From Streptomyces griseus (GTDB lineage Bacteria > Actinomycetota > Actinomycetes > Streptomycetales > Streptomycetaceae): a stretch of 64,000 bases of DNA. The position numbers and the translations under genes are program-made. Under the pieces are notes generated by a model that was not told the DNA's origin, ran no database searches, and saw only the letters and a program-made list of their open reading frames with translations. Location of the stretch: contig NZ_UAVD01000024.1 of NCBI RefSeq assembly GCF_900460065.1, forward strand, positions 124,001 through 188,000, in the 5' to 3' direction. Shown here in pieces: positions 17,721 to 26,688 of this stretch; position 1 is the stretch's first letter; every line of letters starts with the position of its first letter.

Positions 17721-18698
17721 GTGCAACGCCCCCACGTCACTGCCGCGTTGACCTGTTCCGCCCTGCTTCTCGCCCCCCTCCTCTCCGCCTGCGGTGGCAC
17801 CGCCGAAGCCGACACGCAGCCTCCCGCCACCCCCAAGGGCGTGACCGCCCAGGCCAGCAGCTCCACCTCGGTGCACGTCATGTGGGAAGGCGCCTCCGAC
17901 AACGAGAAGGTCGCCGGCTACGAGGTCTACCGGGGAAAGACCAAGGTCAAGAGCGTCCCGGCGACCAAGACCATGATCGACGTGAACGGGCTGACGGCCT
18001 CGACGGACTACACCTTCAGCGTCCGGACCAAGGACACGGCGGGGAATCTCTCCGCACCCAGCAAGGACATCCCGGTCACCACCCAGGCCACCCCGCCCAA
18101 GGACGACACGCCCCCCACCGTCCCGGGGAAGCTGACCGGCAGCGCCGACGGGAAACGCGCCGCCACCCTCACCTGGGGCGCGTCCAAGGACGACGTCGGC
18201 GTCACCTCGTACGACATCTACCAGGAGGACTCCCGGATCCACAGCGTCCCGGCCTCCGAGACCACGGCGAAGCTCACGGGCCTGCGCCCGGGGACCGTCT
18301 ACACCTTCACCGTCCGTGCCCGGGACGCCTCCGACAAGTCCTCGGCCGACAGCAACACGTTCGACCTCACCACCGAGTCGGCCCCCGGAGCCCCCGCGAG
18401 CACCGCCCCCACCGGTCTGCGCGCGGAGATCGGCAAGGAGGGCGGCGACTTCACGCTCGACCTGTCCTGGGACCAGCCGGAGACGGGCGGAACGATCCCC
18501 GCCTACGAACTCCACATGAACGGCAAGCTGACCACCACCATCGTCTGGGGCGGTACGCCTCCCCAGGGGCGTGCCACCTACCGGCTGGACCTCTCCGACC
18601 CGGTGGGCACCCGCTACTCCGTGAAGCTCAGGGCCAAGCTTCCGGACGGCAAGTGGGGTGACTTCTCGGCCCAGCGGACGGTCGTCCTGACGGACTGA
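17721..18698 (+). CDS. Lipoprotein with fibronectin type III domains
   Basis: A 325-residue exported protein. GTG at 17721 follows GGAAGG at 7 bases. The signal ends in LLAPLLSAC, a lipobox. Two clear Fn3 modules follow (about 40-125 and 135-225), each with the W/Y core and a GLxxxTxYTFxVRxxD strand, then a third, more divergent module to the end (about 235-325). Such modules occur on streptomycete extracellular glycosidases, but no catalytic domain is present, so it probably binds a surface partner or polysaccharide. The neighbours give no further clue. Confidence 0.85.
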   Translation: MQRPHVTAALTCSALLLAPLLSACGGTAEADTQPPATPKGVTAQASSSTSVHVMWEGASDNEKVAGYEVYRGKTKVKSVPATKTMIDVNGLTASTDYTFSVRTKDTAGNLSAPSKDIPVTTQATPPKDDTPPTVPGKLTGSADGKRAATLTWGASKDDVGVTSYDIYQEDSRIHSVPASETTAKLTGLRPGTVYTFTVRARDASDKSSADSNTFDLTTESAPGAPASTAPTGLRAEIGKEGGDFTLDLSWDQPETGGTIPAYELHMNGKLTTTIVWGGTPPQGRATYRLDLSDPVGTRYSVKLRAKLPDGKWGDFSAQRTVVLTD

Positions 18699-18790
18699 GG
18701 CCCGACCGGCCGGCGTCTCCCAGGCGTGCGGCGCGCCGCGCCCCATGGTCCATTGGTCCCGGAAGGCCGGTGGACCGAAGGGGCTGAACC

Positions 18791-19003
18791 ATGGACCTGG
18801 GAGACGACCTCACCGCGCGGGGCCCCACCCCGAGCGCACGGGTCGACGCCTTGAGCGTCGACGACGCGGCCCCGGCCGTCGTCCCGTCGGCCCGCACCGG
18901 ACCGGACCCGAGCCTCCGGCCCGAGCGGGACCCGGGGGAGGCCATGGACCTCCTCGTCACCCGTCCGGAGTCCCCGCGCCCGCTCGGCGGGGACACCGGA
19001 TGA
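18791..19003 (+). CDS. Small hypothetical protein coupled to the YfcC-type gene
   Basis: A 70-codon ORF (MDLGDDLTARGPTPSARVDA...). It has no hydrophobic segment, no Cys and no recognised motif; it is rich in Pro, Arg and Asp. The support is its stop, which overlaps the transporter start by ATGA (19000-19003), a common sign of translational coupling in this window. It might be a leader ORF controlling transporter translation. The function is unknown, and it could be chance in such GC-rich DNA. Confidence 0.45.
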   Translation: MDLGDDLTARGPTPSARVDALSVDDAAPAVVPSARTGPDPSLRPERDPGEAMDLLVTRPESPRPLGGDTG

Positions 19004-20531
19004 GCGGCGCGGCCGGCACACGACCGGCCCCGGAGGGCGAGCCCCCGGCGAGGAAGGGGTTCACCTTCCCCAGCGCCCTCACGATCCTCGCGGTCGTCAC
19101 GCTGGCCGTCTGGGCGCTGGCCTTCCTGATCCCGCCCGGGGCGTACGACCGCGACGCGGAAGGGGCCCCGGTCCAGGGCACGTACCACCGGGTGGACGCC
19201 GACCGGAGTCTGACGGACCGCCTCGACGACCTCTTCCTCTCCCCGGTCAACGGCCTCTACGGCGTCCAGGACGCGAGGACCGGCGAGGTGGGCCCGGAGC
19301 TGGCCGGCGAACTGTACGGCAGCGCGGGCGTGTTCCTCTTCGTGCTCGCCATCGGCGCGTTCATCACCGTGGTGTTCGCCACCGGGGCCCTGGACCGGGG
19401 CATCGGCCGCCTCGCGCACCGGCTGCGGGACCGGGGGCGCTGCTCATCGCCGGGGTGATGCTGGTCTTCTCCCTCCTCGGCACCGTCGAGGGGTTCGCGG
19501 AGGAGACGCTCGGCTTCTACGGCCTGATCATCCCGCTGATGCTGGCCCTCGGCTACGACCGCATGGTGGCCACCGGCACGATCATCCTCGGCGCGGGCGT
19601 CGGCGTGCTCTGCTCCACGGTGAACCCCTTCGCCACCGGAGTCGCGTCCTCCGCCGCCGGGATCTCGCTCGGGGACGGCATCGTGCTGCGCGCGATCATG
19701 TGGGTGGTCCTGACGGCCGTGACGATCGGCTACGTCATCCGCTACGCGGGCCGCGTCCGCGAGGACCCCGACCGCTCGCTCTCGGGTTTCCTGCCCGGCG
19801 ACCGCGAGCACGACGCGGCGGACGCCCAGGAGCCGCCGGAGCTGACCGGGCTGCACCGGACCGTTCTGGTCCTGGTGGCCCTGGTCTTCGGCTTCATGAT
19901 CTTCTCGGTCGTCCCGTGGGCCGGCGCCCTCACGGGCGACGCCGACGCCACCCCGTACGGCTTCGAACTCGGCTGGTCCTTCCCCCAGCTGGCCGCCCTC
20001 TTCCTGGTCGCCGCGGTCCTGGTGGGCGCGGTCGCGGGGTTCGGCGAGCAGAGGCTCAGCGCGACGATCGTCCGGGGCGCGGCCGACTTCATCTCCCCGG
20101 CGCTGGTCATCGTCCTCGCGCGCGGTGTCACGGTCATCATGAACAACTCGCGGATCACCGACACCGTGCTGCACTCCATCGAGGGCGTGGTGTCGGGCAC
20201 CTCGTCGGCGCTGTTCGCGGTCTTCGTCTTCATCGTCAACCTGCCGCTCGCCTTCCTCATCCCCTCCACCTCCGGCCACGCCACGCTGGCGATGCCGATC
20301 CTGGCCCCGCTCGCCGACTTCGCGGGCGTCTCCCGGGCCGTGGTCGTCACGGCGTGGCAGGCGGCGAGCGGCTGGATGAACCTCTGGGTCCCGACGACGG
20401 CGGTCACCATCGGCGGGGTGGCCCTGGCGAAGATCGGCTACGACGCGTACCTGCGGTTCGTCTGGCCGCTGCTGGCGATCCTGGCCGTCCTCATCTGCGG
20501 GTTCGTGGCACTGGGGGCGGTGTGGACGTGA
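19000..20531 (+). pseudogene. YfcC/DcuC-family membrane transporter, interrupted by a frameshift
   Basis: The two frames together encode one YfcC-type (basic amino-acid/dicarboxylate-like) transporter of about 510 residues. Frame one runs from ATG 19000 (MSGAAGTRP, then FPSALTILAVVTLAVWALAFLIPPG) to a TGA at 19456-19458. The family sequence continues without a gap in another frame from GCG at 19437 (ALLIAGVMLVFSLLGTVEGFAEETLGFYGL) to 20531. One G missing from the G5 run at 19433-19437 explains it. The second part has a GTG overlapping the first stop by 4 bases, so a split product cannot be excluded. It may be a sequencing error in the homopolymer, a real null allele or slippage. Confidence 0.82.
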
Positions 20532-20533
20532 AG

Positions 20534-20567
20534 ACCGCCCCCGGCGCCGTGCGGTGCCGGGGGCGGT
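20534..20567. terminator. Bidirectional terminator between the YfcC-type gene and aceB
   Basis: A perfect 12-bp stem ACCGCCCCCGGC/GCCGGGGGCGGT with a 10-base loop sits between two convergent genes, so it can serve both strands. Confidence 0.8.
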
Positions 20568-20591
20568 TCGCGTCGGTCGTGGCGGGACGGG

Positions 20592-22211
20592 TCAGCGCAG
20601 CTGCTCGTACGCCGGCAGCGTCAGGAAGTCCGCGTAGTCCTGGTCCAGGGAGACCTGGAGCAGGAGGTCGTGGGCCTGCTGCCACTTGCCGGCGGTGAAG
20701 GTCTCCTCGCCGATCTCCTCGCGGATCGCGGCCAGCTCCTCGGCGGCGACCTTGCGGGCCAGGTCGGCCGTGGCGTGCTCGCCGTTCTCGAAGACCACGC
20801 CCGCGTTGATCCACTGCCAGATCTGCGAGCGGGAGATCTCCGCGGTGGCGGCGTCCTCCATCAGGTTGAAGATGGCGACCGCGCCCAGGCCGCGCAGCCA
20901 GGCCTCGATGTAGCGGATGCCGACCGCGACGGCGTTGCGCAGGCCGTCGTAGGTCGGGCTCGCGTCGAGGGTGTCGATGGCGATGAGGTCGCCCGGCGCC
21001 ACCGAGACGTCCTCGCGGAGGCGGTCCTTCTGGTTGGGCTTCTCGCCGAGGACCGCGTCGAAGGAGGCCAGGGCGATCGGGACCAGGTCGGGGTGGGCGA
21101 CCCAGGAACCGTCGAAGCCGTCGTTGGCCTCGCGGTCCTTGTCGGCCTTGACCTTCTCGAAGGCCACCTTGTTGACCTCGGCGTCGCGGCGCGAGGGGAT
21201 GAAGGCCGCCATGCCGCCGATCGCGTGCGCGCCGCGCTTGTGGCAGGTGCGGACCAGGAGTTCGGTGTACGCCCGCATGAACGGGGCGGTCATCGTCACC
21301 GCGTTGCGGTCCGGCAGGACGAACTTCGACCCGCCGTCACGGAAGTTCTTGACGATGGAGAAGAGGTAGTCCCAGCGGCCCGCGTTCAGCCCGGCCGCGT
21401 GGTCGCGCAGCTCGTAGAGGATCTCCTCCATCTCGTACGCGGCGGTGATCGTCTCGATCAGGACGGTCGCGCGGACCGTGCCCTGCGGGATGCCGACGTA
21501 GTCCTGGGCGAAGACGAACACGTCGTTCCAGAGGCGGGCCTCCAGGTGCGACTCCGTCTTCGGCAGGTAGAAGTACGGGCCCTTGCCGAGGTCGATCAGG
21601 CGCTGGGCGTTGTGGAAGAAGTAGAGGCCGAAGTCGACGAGCGCGCCGGGCACGGAGACGCCGTCCAGCTGGAGGTGGCGCTCCTCCAGGTGCCAGCCGC
21701 GCGGGCGCATGACGACGGTGGCGAGTTCGTCGGCGGACTTCAGCGCGTACGACTTGCCGGACTTCGGGTCGGTGAAGTCGATGCGGCGCTCGTAGGCGTC
21801 GGTCAGGTTGAGCTGGCCGAGGACGACGTTCTCCCAGGTGGGGGCGGACGCGTCCTCGAAGTCGGCGAGCCAGACCTTCGCGCCCGAGTTCAGGGCGTTG
21901 ATGGTCATCTTGCGGTCGGTCGGACCGGTGATCTCCACCCGGCGGTCGTTCAGCGCCGCCGGGGCGGGCGCGACCTTCCAGGAGGTGTCCGCGCGGACCG
22001 CCGCCGTCTCGGGCAGGAAGTCCAGCGTGGAGGTGCGGGCGATCTCGGCGCGGCGCTCACCGCGCCGGGCGAGCAGCTCATTGCGGCGCGGAGTGAACTG
22101 CCGGTGCAGTTCGGCCACGAACGCGAGGGCCGCGTCGGTCAGGACCTCTTCCTGCCGGGGCAGGGGCTCGGCATCGACGATGGCCAGCGTGGACGGCGCT
22201 GGTGCGGACAT
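20592..22211 (-). CDS. aceB: Malate synthase A
   Basis: A 539-residue malate synthase that condenses glyoxylate and acetyl-CoA to malate. Family marks include [19 protein letters not shown] (magnesium/glyoxylate site), [70 protein letters not shown] and [37 protein letters not shown]. The length fits the A isoform. In this context it consumes glyoxylate released from allantoin breakdown. Its promoter (TTGAAC-17-TACTAT) is overlapped by an AllR-like site, supporting control with the ureide genes. No isocitrate lyase is present nearby. Confidence 0.96.
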   Translation of the reverse strand: MSAPAPSTLAIVDAEPLPRQEEVLTDAALAFVAELHRQFTPRRNELLARRGERRAEIARTSTLDFLPETAAVRADTSWKVAPAPAALNDRRVEITGPTDRKMTINALNSGAKVWLADFEDASAPTWENVVLGQLNLTDAYERRIDFTDPKSGKSYALKSADELATVVMRPRGWHLEERHLQLDGVSVPGALVDFGLYFFHNAQRLIDLGKGPYFYLPKTESHLEARLWNDVFVFAQDYVGIPQGTVRATVLIETITAAYEMEEILYELRDHAAGLNAGRWDYLFSIVKNFRDGGSKFVLPDRNAVTMTAPFMRAYTELLVRTCHKRGAHAIGGMAAFIPSRRDAEVNKVAFEKVKADKDREANDGFDGSWVAHPDLVPIALASFDAVLGEKPNQKDRLREDVSVAPGDLIAIDTLDASPTYDGLRNAVAVGIRYIEAWLRGLGAVAIFNLMEDAATAEISRSQIWQWINAGVVFENGEHATADLARKVAAEELAAIREEIGEETFTAGKWQQAHDLLLQVSLDQDYADFLTLPAYEQLR

Positions 22212-22340
22212 GAGCTGTCACTCCTTCAGCGGGCGGCGGCGTCTCATGGCCGCCGGGTCGCCTGAGACGGCACGGCGTGCCATGGCTCCGAGATACGGCC
22301 GTGGGTGCCGTCTGAGGTTCAGAGGGCTTCTGACCAGTGG

Positions 22341-22369
22341 ATAGTAGTTTCCTCATGGTGGAAGTTCAA
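22341..22369 (-). promoter_or_regulatory. aceB promoter
   Basis: On the minus strand, TTGAAC (22369-22364) and TACTAT (22346-22341) are separated by exactly 17 bases. Transcription would start near 22334, leaving about 120 bases of leader before aceB. Confidence 0.65.
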
Positions 22370-22380
22370 TGGTTTGTTGA
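22366..22380. promoter_or_regulatory. AllR-like operator overlapping the aceB -35 box
   Basis: Read on the aceB strand it is TCAACAAACCATTGA, the TCAACA-N5-TTGA form seen before uraD and allB. It covers the -35 hexamer, which suggests repression by exclusion of RNA polymerase. Confidence 0.65.
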
Positions 22381-22477
22381 TGTCGAGATTCTCCGGGTCG
22401 ACAGAAACGGCCCGCTGACGGCGCTGCGTGCCAGTGCGGCCACGGACGGTGCGCGACCGCGAGGCCGGCCGCCCGGA

Positions 22478-23083
22478 TCACTCCAGGTGCCTCAGGTCCC
22501 GCGAGGTGTCGATGTCGTACGCCTCGGCCACATCCGAACACTCCACGAGCGTGATCGCGTCGCGGTGCTCCCGCAGATACGCCCGCGCGCCCCGGTCGCC
22601 CACCGCCCCCGCCGCGATGTCCGCCCACCGGTCCGCCCCGAACAGCACCGGATGGCCCCGCTCCCCGCCGTACGAGGCCGCCGCCAGACTCGCCCGCGAG
22701 CGGTACGCGAGACGCACCCGCGCCACGGCCTCCGCCCCGATCCCGGGCTGATCGACCAGCAGGACGAGCGCCGCGTCCGTGTCCCCCGCGCCCAGGGCGG
22801 CCAGGCCCAGCCGGAGCGAGGAACCCATGCCCTCCTCCCAGTCCGGGTTCACCGCCACGGTGCAGCCCGTGAGATCCGCGCGGGCCCGCACCTCGTCCGC
22901 CGCGGCGCCCAGCACCACGTGCAGCGGCCCGCAGCCGCCGTCGCGCAGCGAGCGCACCGCGTGCTCGACGAGCGGGCGGCCCCGGTGTTCCAGCAGGGCC
23001 TTCGGACGGCCGCCGAGCCGACGGCCTCCTCCGGCGGCCAGCAGTACCCCCGCGACCTCGGGGTTCTTCGCGGCGGAAGCCAT
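22478..23083 (-). CDS. MobA/MocA-like nucleotidyltransferase
   Basis: A 201-residue NTP-transferase. The N-terminal GVLLAAGGGRRLGGRPKALLEHRG is the nucleotide-binding loop. VLLVDQPGI carries the catalytic acidic position, and GHPVLFGADRW and AYDIDTSRDL follow the MocA/MobA pattern. MocA makes molybdopterin cytosine dinucleotide for xanthine-dehydrogenase-type enzymes, which would suit the purine context, but a sugar or other cofactor substrate is possible. I chose ATG at 23083 with GGAGAGG upstream; a longer start at 23131 lacks a good site. It is probably monocistronic. Confidence 0.8.
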   Translation of the reverse strand: MASAAKNPEVAGVLLAAGGGRRLGGRPKALLEHRGRPLVEHAVRSLRDGGCGPLHVVLGAAADEVRARADLTGCTVAVNPDWEEGMGSSLRLGLAALGAGDTDAALVLLVDQPGIGAEAVARVRLAYRSRASLAAASYGGERGHPVLFGADRWADIAAGAVGDRGARAYLREHRDAITLVECSDVAEAYDIDTSRDLRHLE

Positions 23084-23320
23084 GTCCGCGGTCCTCTCCG
23101 TAACCGTGCCCGAAGGCGTGTCCGTAACCATGGGGCCTGGATACCACCGAGCCCTTCGCACACGCGACACGCATGTCACCCTCAGGGGTAACCCTGATTT
23201 CTTTCCGTGGGCTGGCGCGCACTGCCTGTCATGGCGTTAACTTGCGCTCACACCCGGGGACTTGGCCACAGCCCGGGTTCGGGGGTCACACCGGCACACG
23301 GACGTGCGAGGGGGAGTGCT

Positions 23321-23635
23321 GTGTTGCGAAGCGTGGGGCAGAAGCGGCTGACCGGCAGCGACGAGGACCCGAGGGTGGCCGAGCTGCGGATGGCCGTCTC
23401 CCGGCTCCGCCGCGAACTGGCCGGGCTCCGGGCGGAATTCCCCGACCGGCCGATCGCCGAGGACGAGCTGGCCGCCCTGGACGCGATGGCCGTCAGCGGC
23501 GTGCCGGAGATCCCCCGCATGCGCCGCTCCCTGCTGCTGATCGCGGGAGCCATCGGCTCGGTGAGCGCGGTCGCCGCCGCCCTGCGCGAGGTGCGCAACG
23601 CGGTCGACCTCTTCGGGGAGCCCCCGCGCCGCTGA
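23321..23635 (+). CDS. DUF5955-type small protein
   Basis: A 104-residue protein found widely in Streptomyces. GTG at 23321 follows GGGGAG. The centre is amphipathic helix (VAELRMAVSRLRRELAGLRAEFPDRPIAEDELAAL), and the C-terminal half is a hydrophobic helix (LLLIAGAIGSVSAVAAALREVRNAVDLFG), possibly membrane-associated. No enzymatic motif is visible. It converges with the response-regulator gene. The DUF assignment is from memory of the family pattern. Confidence 0.65.
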   Translation: MLRSVGQKRLTGSDEDPRVAELRMAVSRLRRELAGLRAEFPDRPIAEDELAALDAMAVSGVPEIPRMRRSLLLIAGAIGSVSAVAAALREVRNAVDLFGEPPRR

Positions 23636-23657
23636 CCGAGCGCCCGCGAGCCCGGAC

Positions 23658-24299
23658 TCAGCGGCGGATGAGCCTGCGGGCCGTGGCCGCCGCCACCGCC
23701 GACGTACGGGAGTCGACGCCCAGCTTGGCGTAGATGTGCACCAGATGGGACTTCACCGTCGCCTGGCTGAGGAACAGCCGCTTGCTGATCCGCAGGTTCG
23801 ACAGGCCCTCCCCGACCAGCTGGAGCACCTCCAGCTCCCGCCGGGTCAGCGCCTCGGCCGGCGTCCGCATCCGGTCCATCAGCCGGTGCGCCACCGACGG
23901 TGCCAGCGCGGAGCGGCCCGCCGCCGCCGTGCGCACCGCCGCCGCCAGCTCCTGCGGCGGCGCGTCCTTGAGCAGATAGCCGCTCGCCCCCGCCTCGACC
24001 GCGGCCAGGATGTCCGCGTCGGAGTCGTAGGTGGTGAGGATGAGGACCCGGGGGCCGTCCGGTGCGGCGGTGATCGTCGCCGTGGCCTCCGAGCCGTGCA
24101 GACCCGCGCCGAACTGGAGGTCCATCAGAACCACGTCGAAGCCGCCCGCCGCCGCCAGGGCGACGGCCTCCTCCGCGGTGGCCGCCTCACCGGCGACCCG
24201 GAAGTCCGGCTCGGTGTCCAGGACCGCGCGCAGCCCCGCCCGGACGACCGGATGGTCGTCCGCCAGCAGCAGCCGGATCACGTCCCCGCTCCCGTTCAC
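23658..24299 (-). CDS. LuxR/NarL-family response regulator
   Basis: A 213-residue two-component regulator. The receiver domain (about 1-120) has the acidic pair in LLADDHPVVRAG, the phospho-accepting Asp in DVVLMDLQFG, the Thr in LILTTYD and the Lys in YLLKDAPP. A C-terminal LuxR HTH follows (LTRRELEVLQLVGEGLSNLRISKRLFLSQATVKSHLVHIYAKLGV). Its GTG start overlaps the kinase stop by GTGA (24296-24299). It probably controls the divergent ABC transporter genes at 25606. Confidence 0.94.
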   Translation of the reverse strand: MNGSGDVIRLLLADDHPVVRAGLRAVLDTEPDFRVAGEAATAEEAVALAAAGGFDVVLMDLQFGAGLHGSEATATITAAPDGPRVLILTTYDSDADILAAVEAGASGYLLKDAPPQELAAAVRTAAAGRSALAPSVAHRLMDRMRTPAEALTRRELEVLQLVGEGLSNLRISKRLFLSQATVKSHLVHIYAKLGVDSRTSAVAAATARRLIRR

Positions 24300-25495
24300 G
24301 CCGCACGCCCCGCTTCCGGCACGGGCAGCGGCAGCGTGAGCGCCACCGCCGTGCCCTGTCCGGGCGCCGACTCCACGCTCAGCGCACCGCCGAGCGACCC
24401 GGCGCGCGCCCGCATGGCCGGCAGCCCGAAGCCGCCGTCGCCGCGCTCGTGGACCGGGGTCCCCGACGGGTCAAAACCCTGCCCGTCGTCCACGACGTCC
24501 AGGGCCACCGAGGTGTCCATGAAGCTCAGGGTGATCTCCGCCCGTCCGGCCCGTGCATGGCGCACCGTGTTGGCCAGCGCCGACTGCGCGGTCCGCAGCA
24601 GCGCCACCCCGTACGGCGTCGGCAGCTCCACCGGGGTCCCGCTCACTGTGAACCGCACGGTCAGCTCCGGTCCGGTCGTGCGGGCGCAGAGCCGCTCCAG
24701 CGCGGCGGCCGGCGAACCGTGCTCCAGGTCCGGCGGTGTCAGCGCCCGGACGAACGAACGGGCCTCGGCGAGATTCGCCTGCGCGGCCTCGCGGGCGGCC
24801 CGCACATGCGCGGCGGCGGGGGCCTCCTCGGGCAGCGACCGCTCGGCGGCACGCAACAGCAGCTGGATGCTGGACAGGCCCTGGGCCAGCGTGTCGTGGA
24901 TCTCCCGGGCGAGGCGCTCGCGCTCGGCGAGGGTTCCGGCCGTACGTTCCGCCTCGGCCAGGTCGGCACGGGTGGCGACCAGCTCCACGATCAGTTCGCG
25001 CCGCCGTTCGCTCTCCCGGAAGAGCGCGTCGTACCCGAGGACGGTGGCGACCGCGACCGCCGCGCCGATCAGCGGTCCGATGAACGCGCCGGGCTCGATC
25101 GCCTGCCGGTGCACGACGAAGCTGGTGATCGCGGCGGCCGCGGTGACCACGACGGCGGGCAGCGCCCACCGCATCGGCAGGATGTGGAGCTGGAGGAAGT
25201 AGAGCGGGAAGGCCACCCACAGGGCGTCCGGCGACAGGACCAGCAGCGGGGCCCACAGGGCGCCGAGCCCCGCCAGCCACACGGCCCCCGCCCGGTTTCC
25301 CGGCTGTACGGAGGAGGCGAGCGGCCCCGCCGCGTACACGGCCGCCATCAGCACCGCCACCCCCACGACGGCGGCGGTGTGCGACGCGTCCTGGCTCGCC
25401 GTGCGGACGACCACCAGGGCCAGCAGCCCCGTCAGCAGGGCGTGCAGACAGAGCCGCAGAGCTGCCGTGACGTGGGTGTGCGAACGCGAATCCAT
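24296..25495 (-). CDS. Sensor histidine kinase (NarX/DesK type)
   Basis: A 399-residue membrane kinase. About five to six hydrophobic spans occupy residues 10-160. The HisKA_3 box follows (RLAREIHDTLAQGLSSIQLLLRAAERSL) with the phospho-accepting His, then an HATPase domain with the N-box TAQSALANTVRHA and the G-box VVDDGQGFDPSG and GGFGLPAMRARAGSLGG. I chose ATG at 25495. The many spans and short extracellular loops suggest sensing within the membrane, as in kinases paired with antimicrobial-responsive ABC transporters. Confidence 0.93.
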   Translation of the reverse strand: MDSRSHTHVTAALRLCLHALLTGLLALVVVRTASQDASHTAAVVGVAVLMAAVYAAGPLASSVQPGNRAGAVWLAGLGALWAPLLVLSPDALWVAFPLYFLQLHILPMRWALPAVVVTAAAAITSFVVHRQAIEPGAFIGPLIGAAVAVATVLGYDALFRESERRRELIVELVATRADLAEAERTAGTLAERERLAREIHDTLAQGLSSIQLLLRAAERSLPEEAPAAAHVRAAREAAQANLAEARSFVRALTPPDLEHGSPAAALERLCARTTGPELTVRFTVSGTPVELPTPYGVALLRTAQSALANTVRHARAGRAEITLSFMDTSVALDVVDDGQGFDPSGTPVHERGDGGFGLPAMRARAGSLGGALSVESAPGQGTAVALTLPLPVPEAGRAA

Positions 25496-25531
25496 GGTGC
25501 GTCCAGCGTAGCCGCGGCCGCCCCGGACCCG

Positions 25532-25550
25532 GTCAATCGAAAGGTTGATC
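25532..25550. promoter_or_regulatory. Possible response-regulator site in the kinase/ABC divergent spacer
   Basis: The imperfect repeat GTCAATCGAAAGGTTGATC (TCAA ... TTGA arms) lies midway between the divergent genes. NarL-type regulators bind such short two-fold sites. Its arm spacing is 8 bases, which differs from the 7-base AllR-like sites. Confidence 0.35.
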
Positions 25551-25605
25551 CCGGGCCCGTCCGCCGCGCGATGTTTTCCCGCCCGGGCCGCACGACGCTG
25601 GAGCC

Positions 25606-26688
25606 ATGTTCGTCGCATGGAGAGACCTTCGCTTCGCCAGGGGCCGGTTCGCGCTCATGGGCTCGGTCGTGGTGCTGATCACGCTGCTCGTGGGCCTGCT
25701 GTCCGGTCTGACCGCCGGACTGGCCCGGGAGAACATCTCGGCCGTCACCGGTCTGGACGCCGACCACCTGGCCTTCGCCGCGCCCCCCGAAGGGCAGGCG
25801 GAGTCGTTCACCGACTCGACCGTCCGGGAGGACGACTGGCGGGCCTGGGCCCGACGGGCGGGGGTCGAGGCCGCGCAGCCGCTCGGCATCCGGACCCTGA
25901 ACGCCACCGCCGCGGGTGAACGGAGTGCCGCCATCTCGGCCTTCGGCGTCGAACCGGACGGCACCCTCGGACCGGAGGGGATCGGCCCCGGGCGGGTCGT
26001 GCTCTCCGAGAAGGCGGCCGAGGAGCTCGGTGCCTCGGCGGGCGACGGCATCGCGCTCGGCGGGACCGAGCACGAGATCGCGGCCGTCGCGACGGACGCG
26101 TCGTACAGTCACACCCCCGTCGTCTGGACCTCGCTCGACGACTGGCAGCGGATCGGCCACGACGGAGCCGGCCCCGTCGAACAGGCGACCGTGATCGCCC
26201 TGACCACCACCGGAGGCGTCGACCTCGCGGCGGGAGACGCGGCGGCGGGCACCAGCACGCTCACGCTGGACGACTCCCTCACGGCCATCGGCTCCTACCA
26301 GGCGGAGAACGGTTCGCTGCAACTGATGCGCGGCTTCCTCTTCGCCATCTCCGCCCTCGTCATCGGCGCGTTCTTCACCGTCTGGACGATCCAGCGCAGC
26401 GGCGACGTCGCCGTGCTGAAGGCGCTCGGCGCCTCGACCCCCTACCTCCTGCGCGACGCGCTGGGGCAGGCCGTGGTGATGCTCGCCCTCGGTACGGGAG
26501 CGGGCACCGCCCTCGCCGCCGGGGCCGGAGCCCTGATCGGCGGGGGAGCCGTGCCGTTCGTCCTGGACGCGTCGACCGTTCTCGTCCCGGCCGCCGTGCT
26601 GATCGCCCTCGGCGCGCTCGGCGCCGCCCTGTCCATCCGGCGGATCACCGCCGTCGACCCGCTCACCGCACTCGGGAGTGCCCGATGA
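25606..26688 (+). CDS. FtsX/MacB-type ABC transporter permease
   Basis: A 360-residue permease with one membrane span near the N-terminus (LMGSVVVLITLLVGLLSGLTAG). A large extracellular MacB-type domain occupies about residues 40-235, and three C-terminal spans start at MRGFLFAISALVIGAFFTVW. The FtsX mark TIQRSGDVAVLKALGAS is present. Its stop overlaps the ATPase start by ATGA (26685-26688). Such pairs export lipophilic or peptide compounds or transmit mechanical force; the adjacent two-component genes suggest induced defence. The substrate is unknown. Confidence 0.9.
   Translation: MFVAWRDLRFARGRFALMGSVVVLITLLVGLLSGLTAGLARENISAVTGLDADHLAFAAPPEGQAESFTDSTVREDDWRAWARRAGVEAAQPLGIRTLNATAAGERSAAISAFGVEPDGTLGPEGIGPGRVVLSEKAAEELGASAGDGIALGGTEHEIAAVATDASYSHTPVVWTSLDDWQRIGHDGAGPVEQATVIALTTTGGVDLAAGDAAAGTSTLTLDDSLTAIGSYQAENGSLQLMRGFLFAISALVIGAFFTVWTIQRSGDVAVLKALGASTPYLLRDALGQAVVMLALGTGAGTALAAGAGALIGGGAVPFVLDASTVLVPAAVLIALGALGAALSIRRITAVDPLTALGSAR

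Noticed and set aside
19455..20531. The second half of the YfcC-type transporter as an independent gene starting at GTG 19455
   Set aside because: Its frame continues the family sequence upstream of the GTG without a break, so a frameshift is the simpler explanation. The 4-base overlap is noted as an alternative.
22478..23179. Longer start of the MocA-like gene at 23179 or 23131
   Set aside because: The extra residues lack a family pattern, and the ATG at 23083 has a good GGAGAGG site.
25532..25550. The TCAATCGAAAGGTTGA sequence as a fourth AllR-like site
   Set aside because: Its arms are 8 bases apart and lack the CA after TCAA, unlike the three matching sites. It is kept only as a possible response-regulator site.
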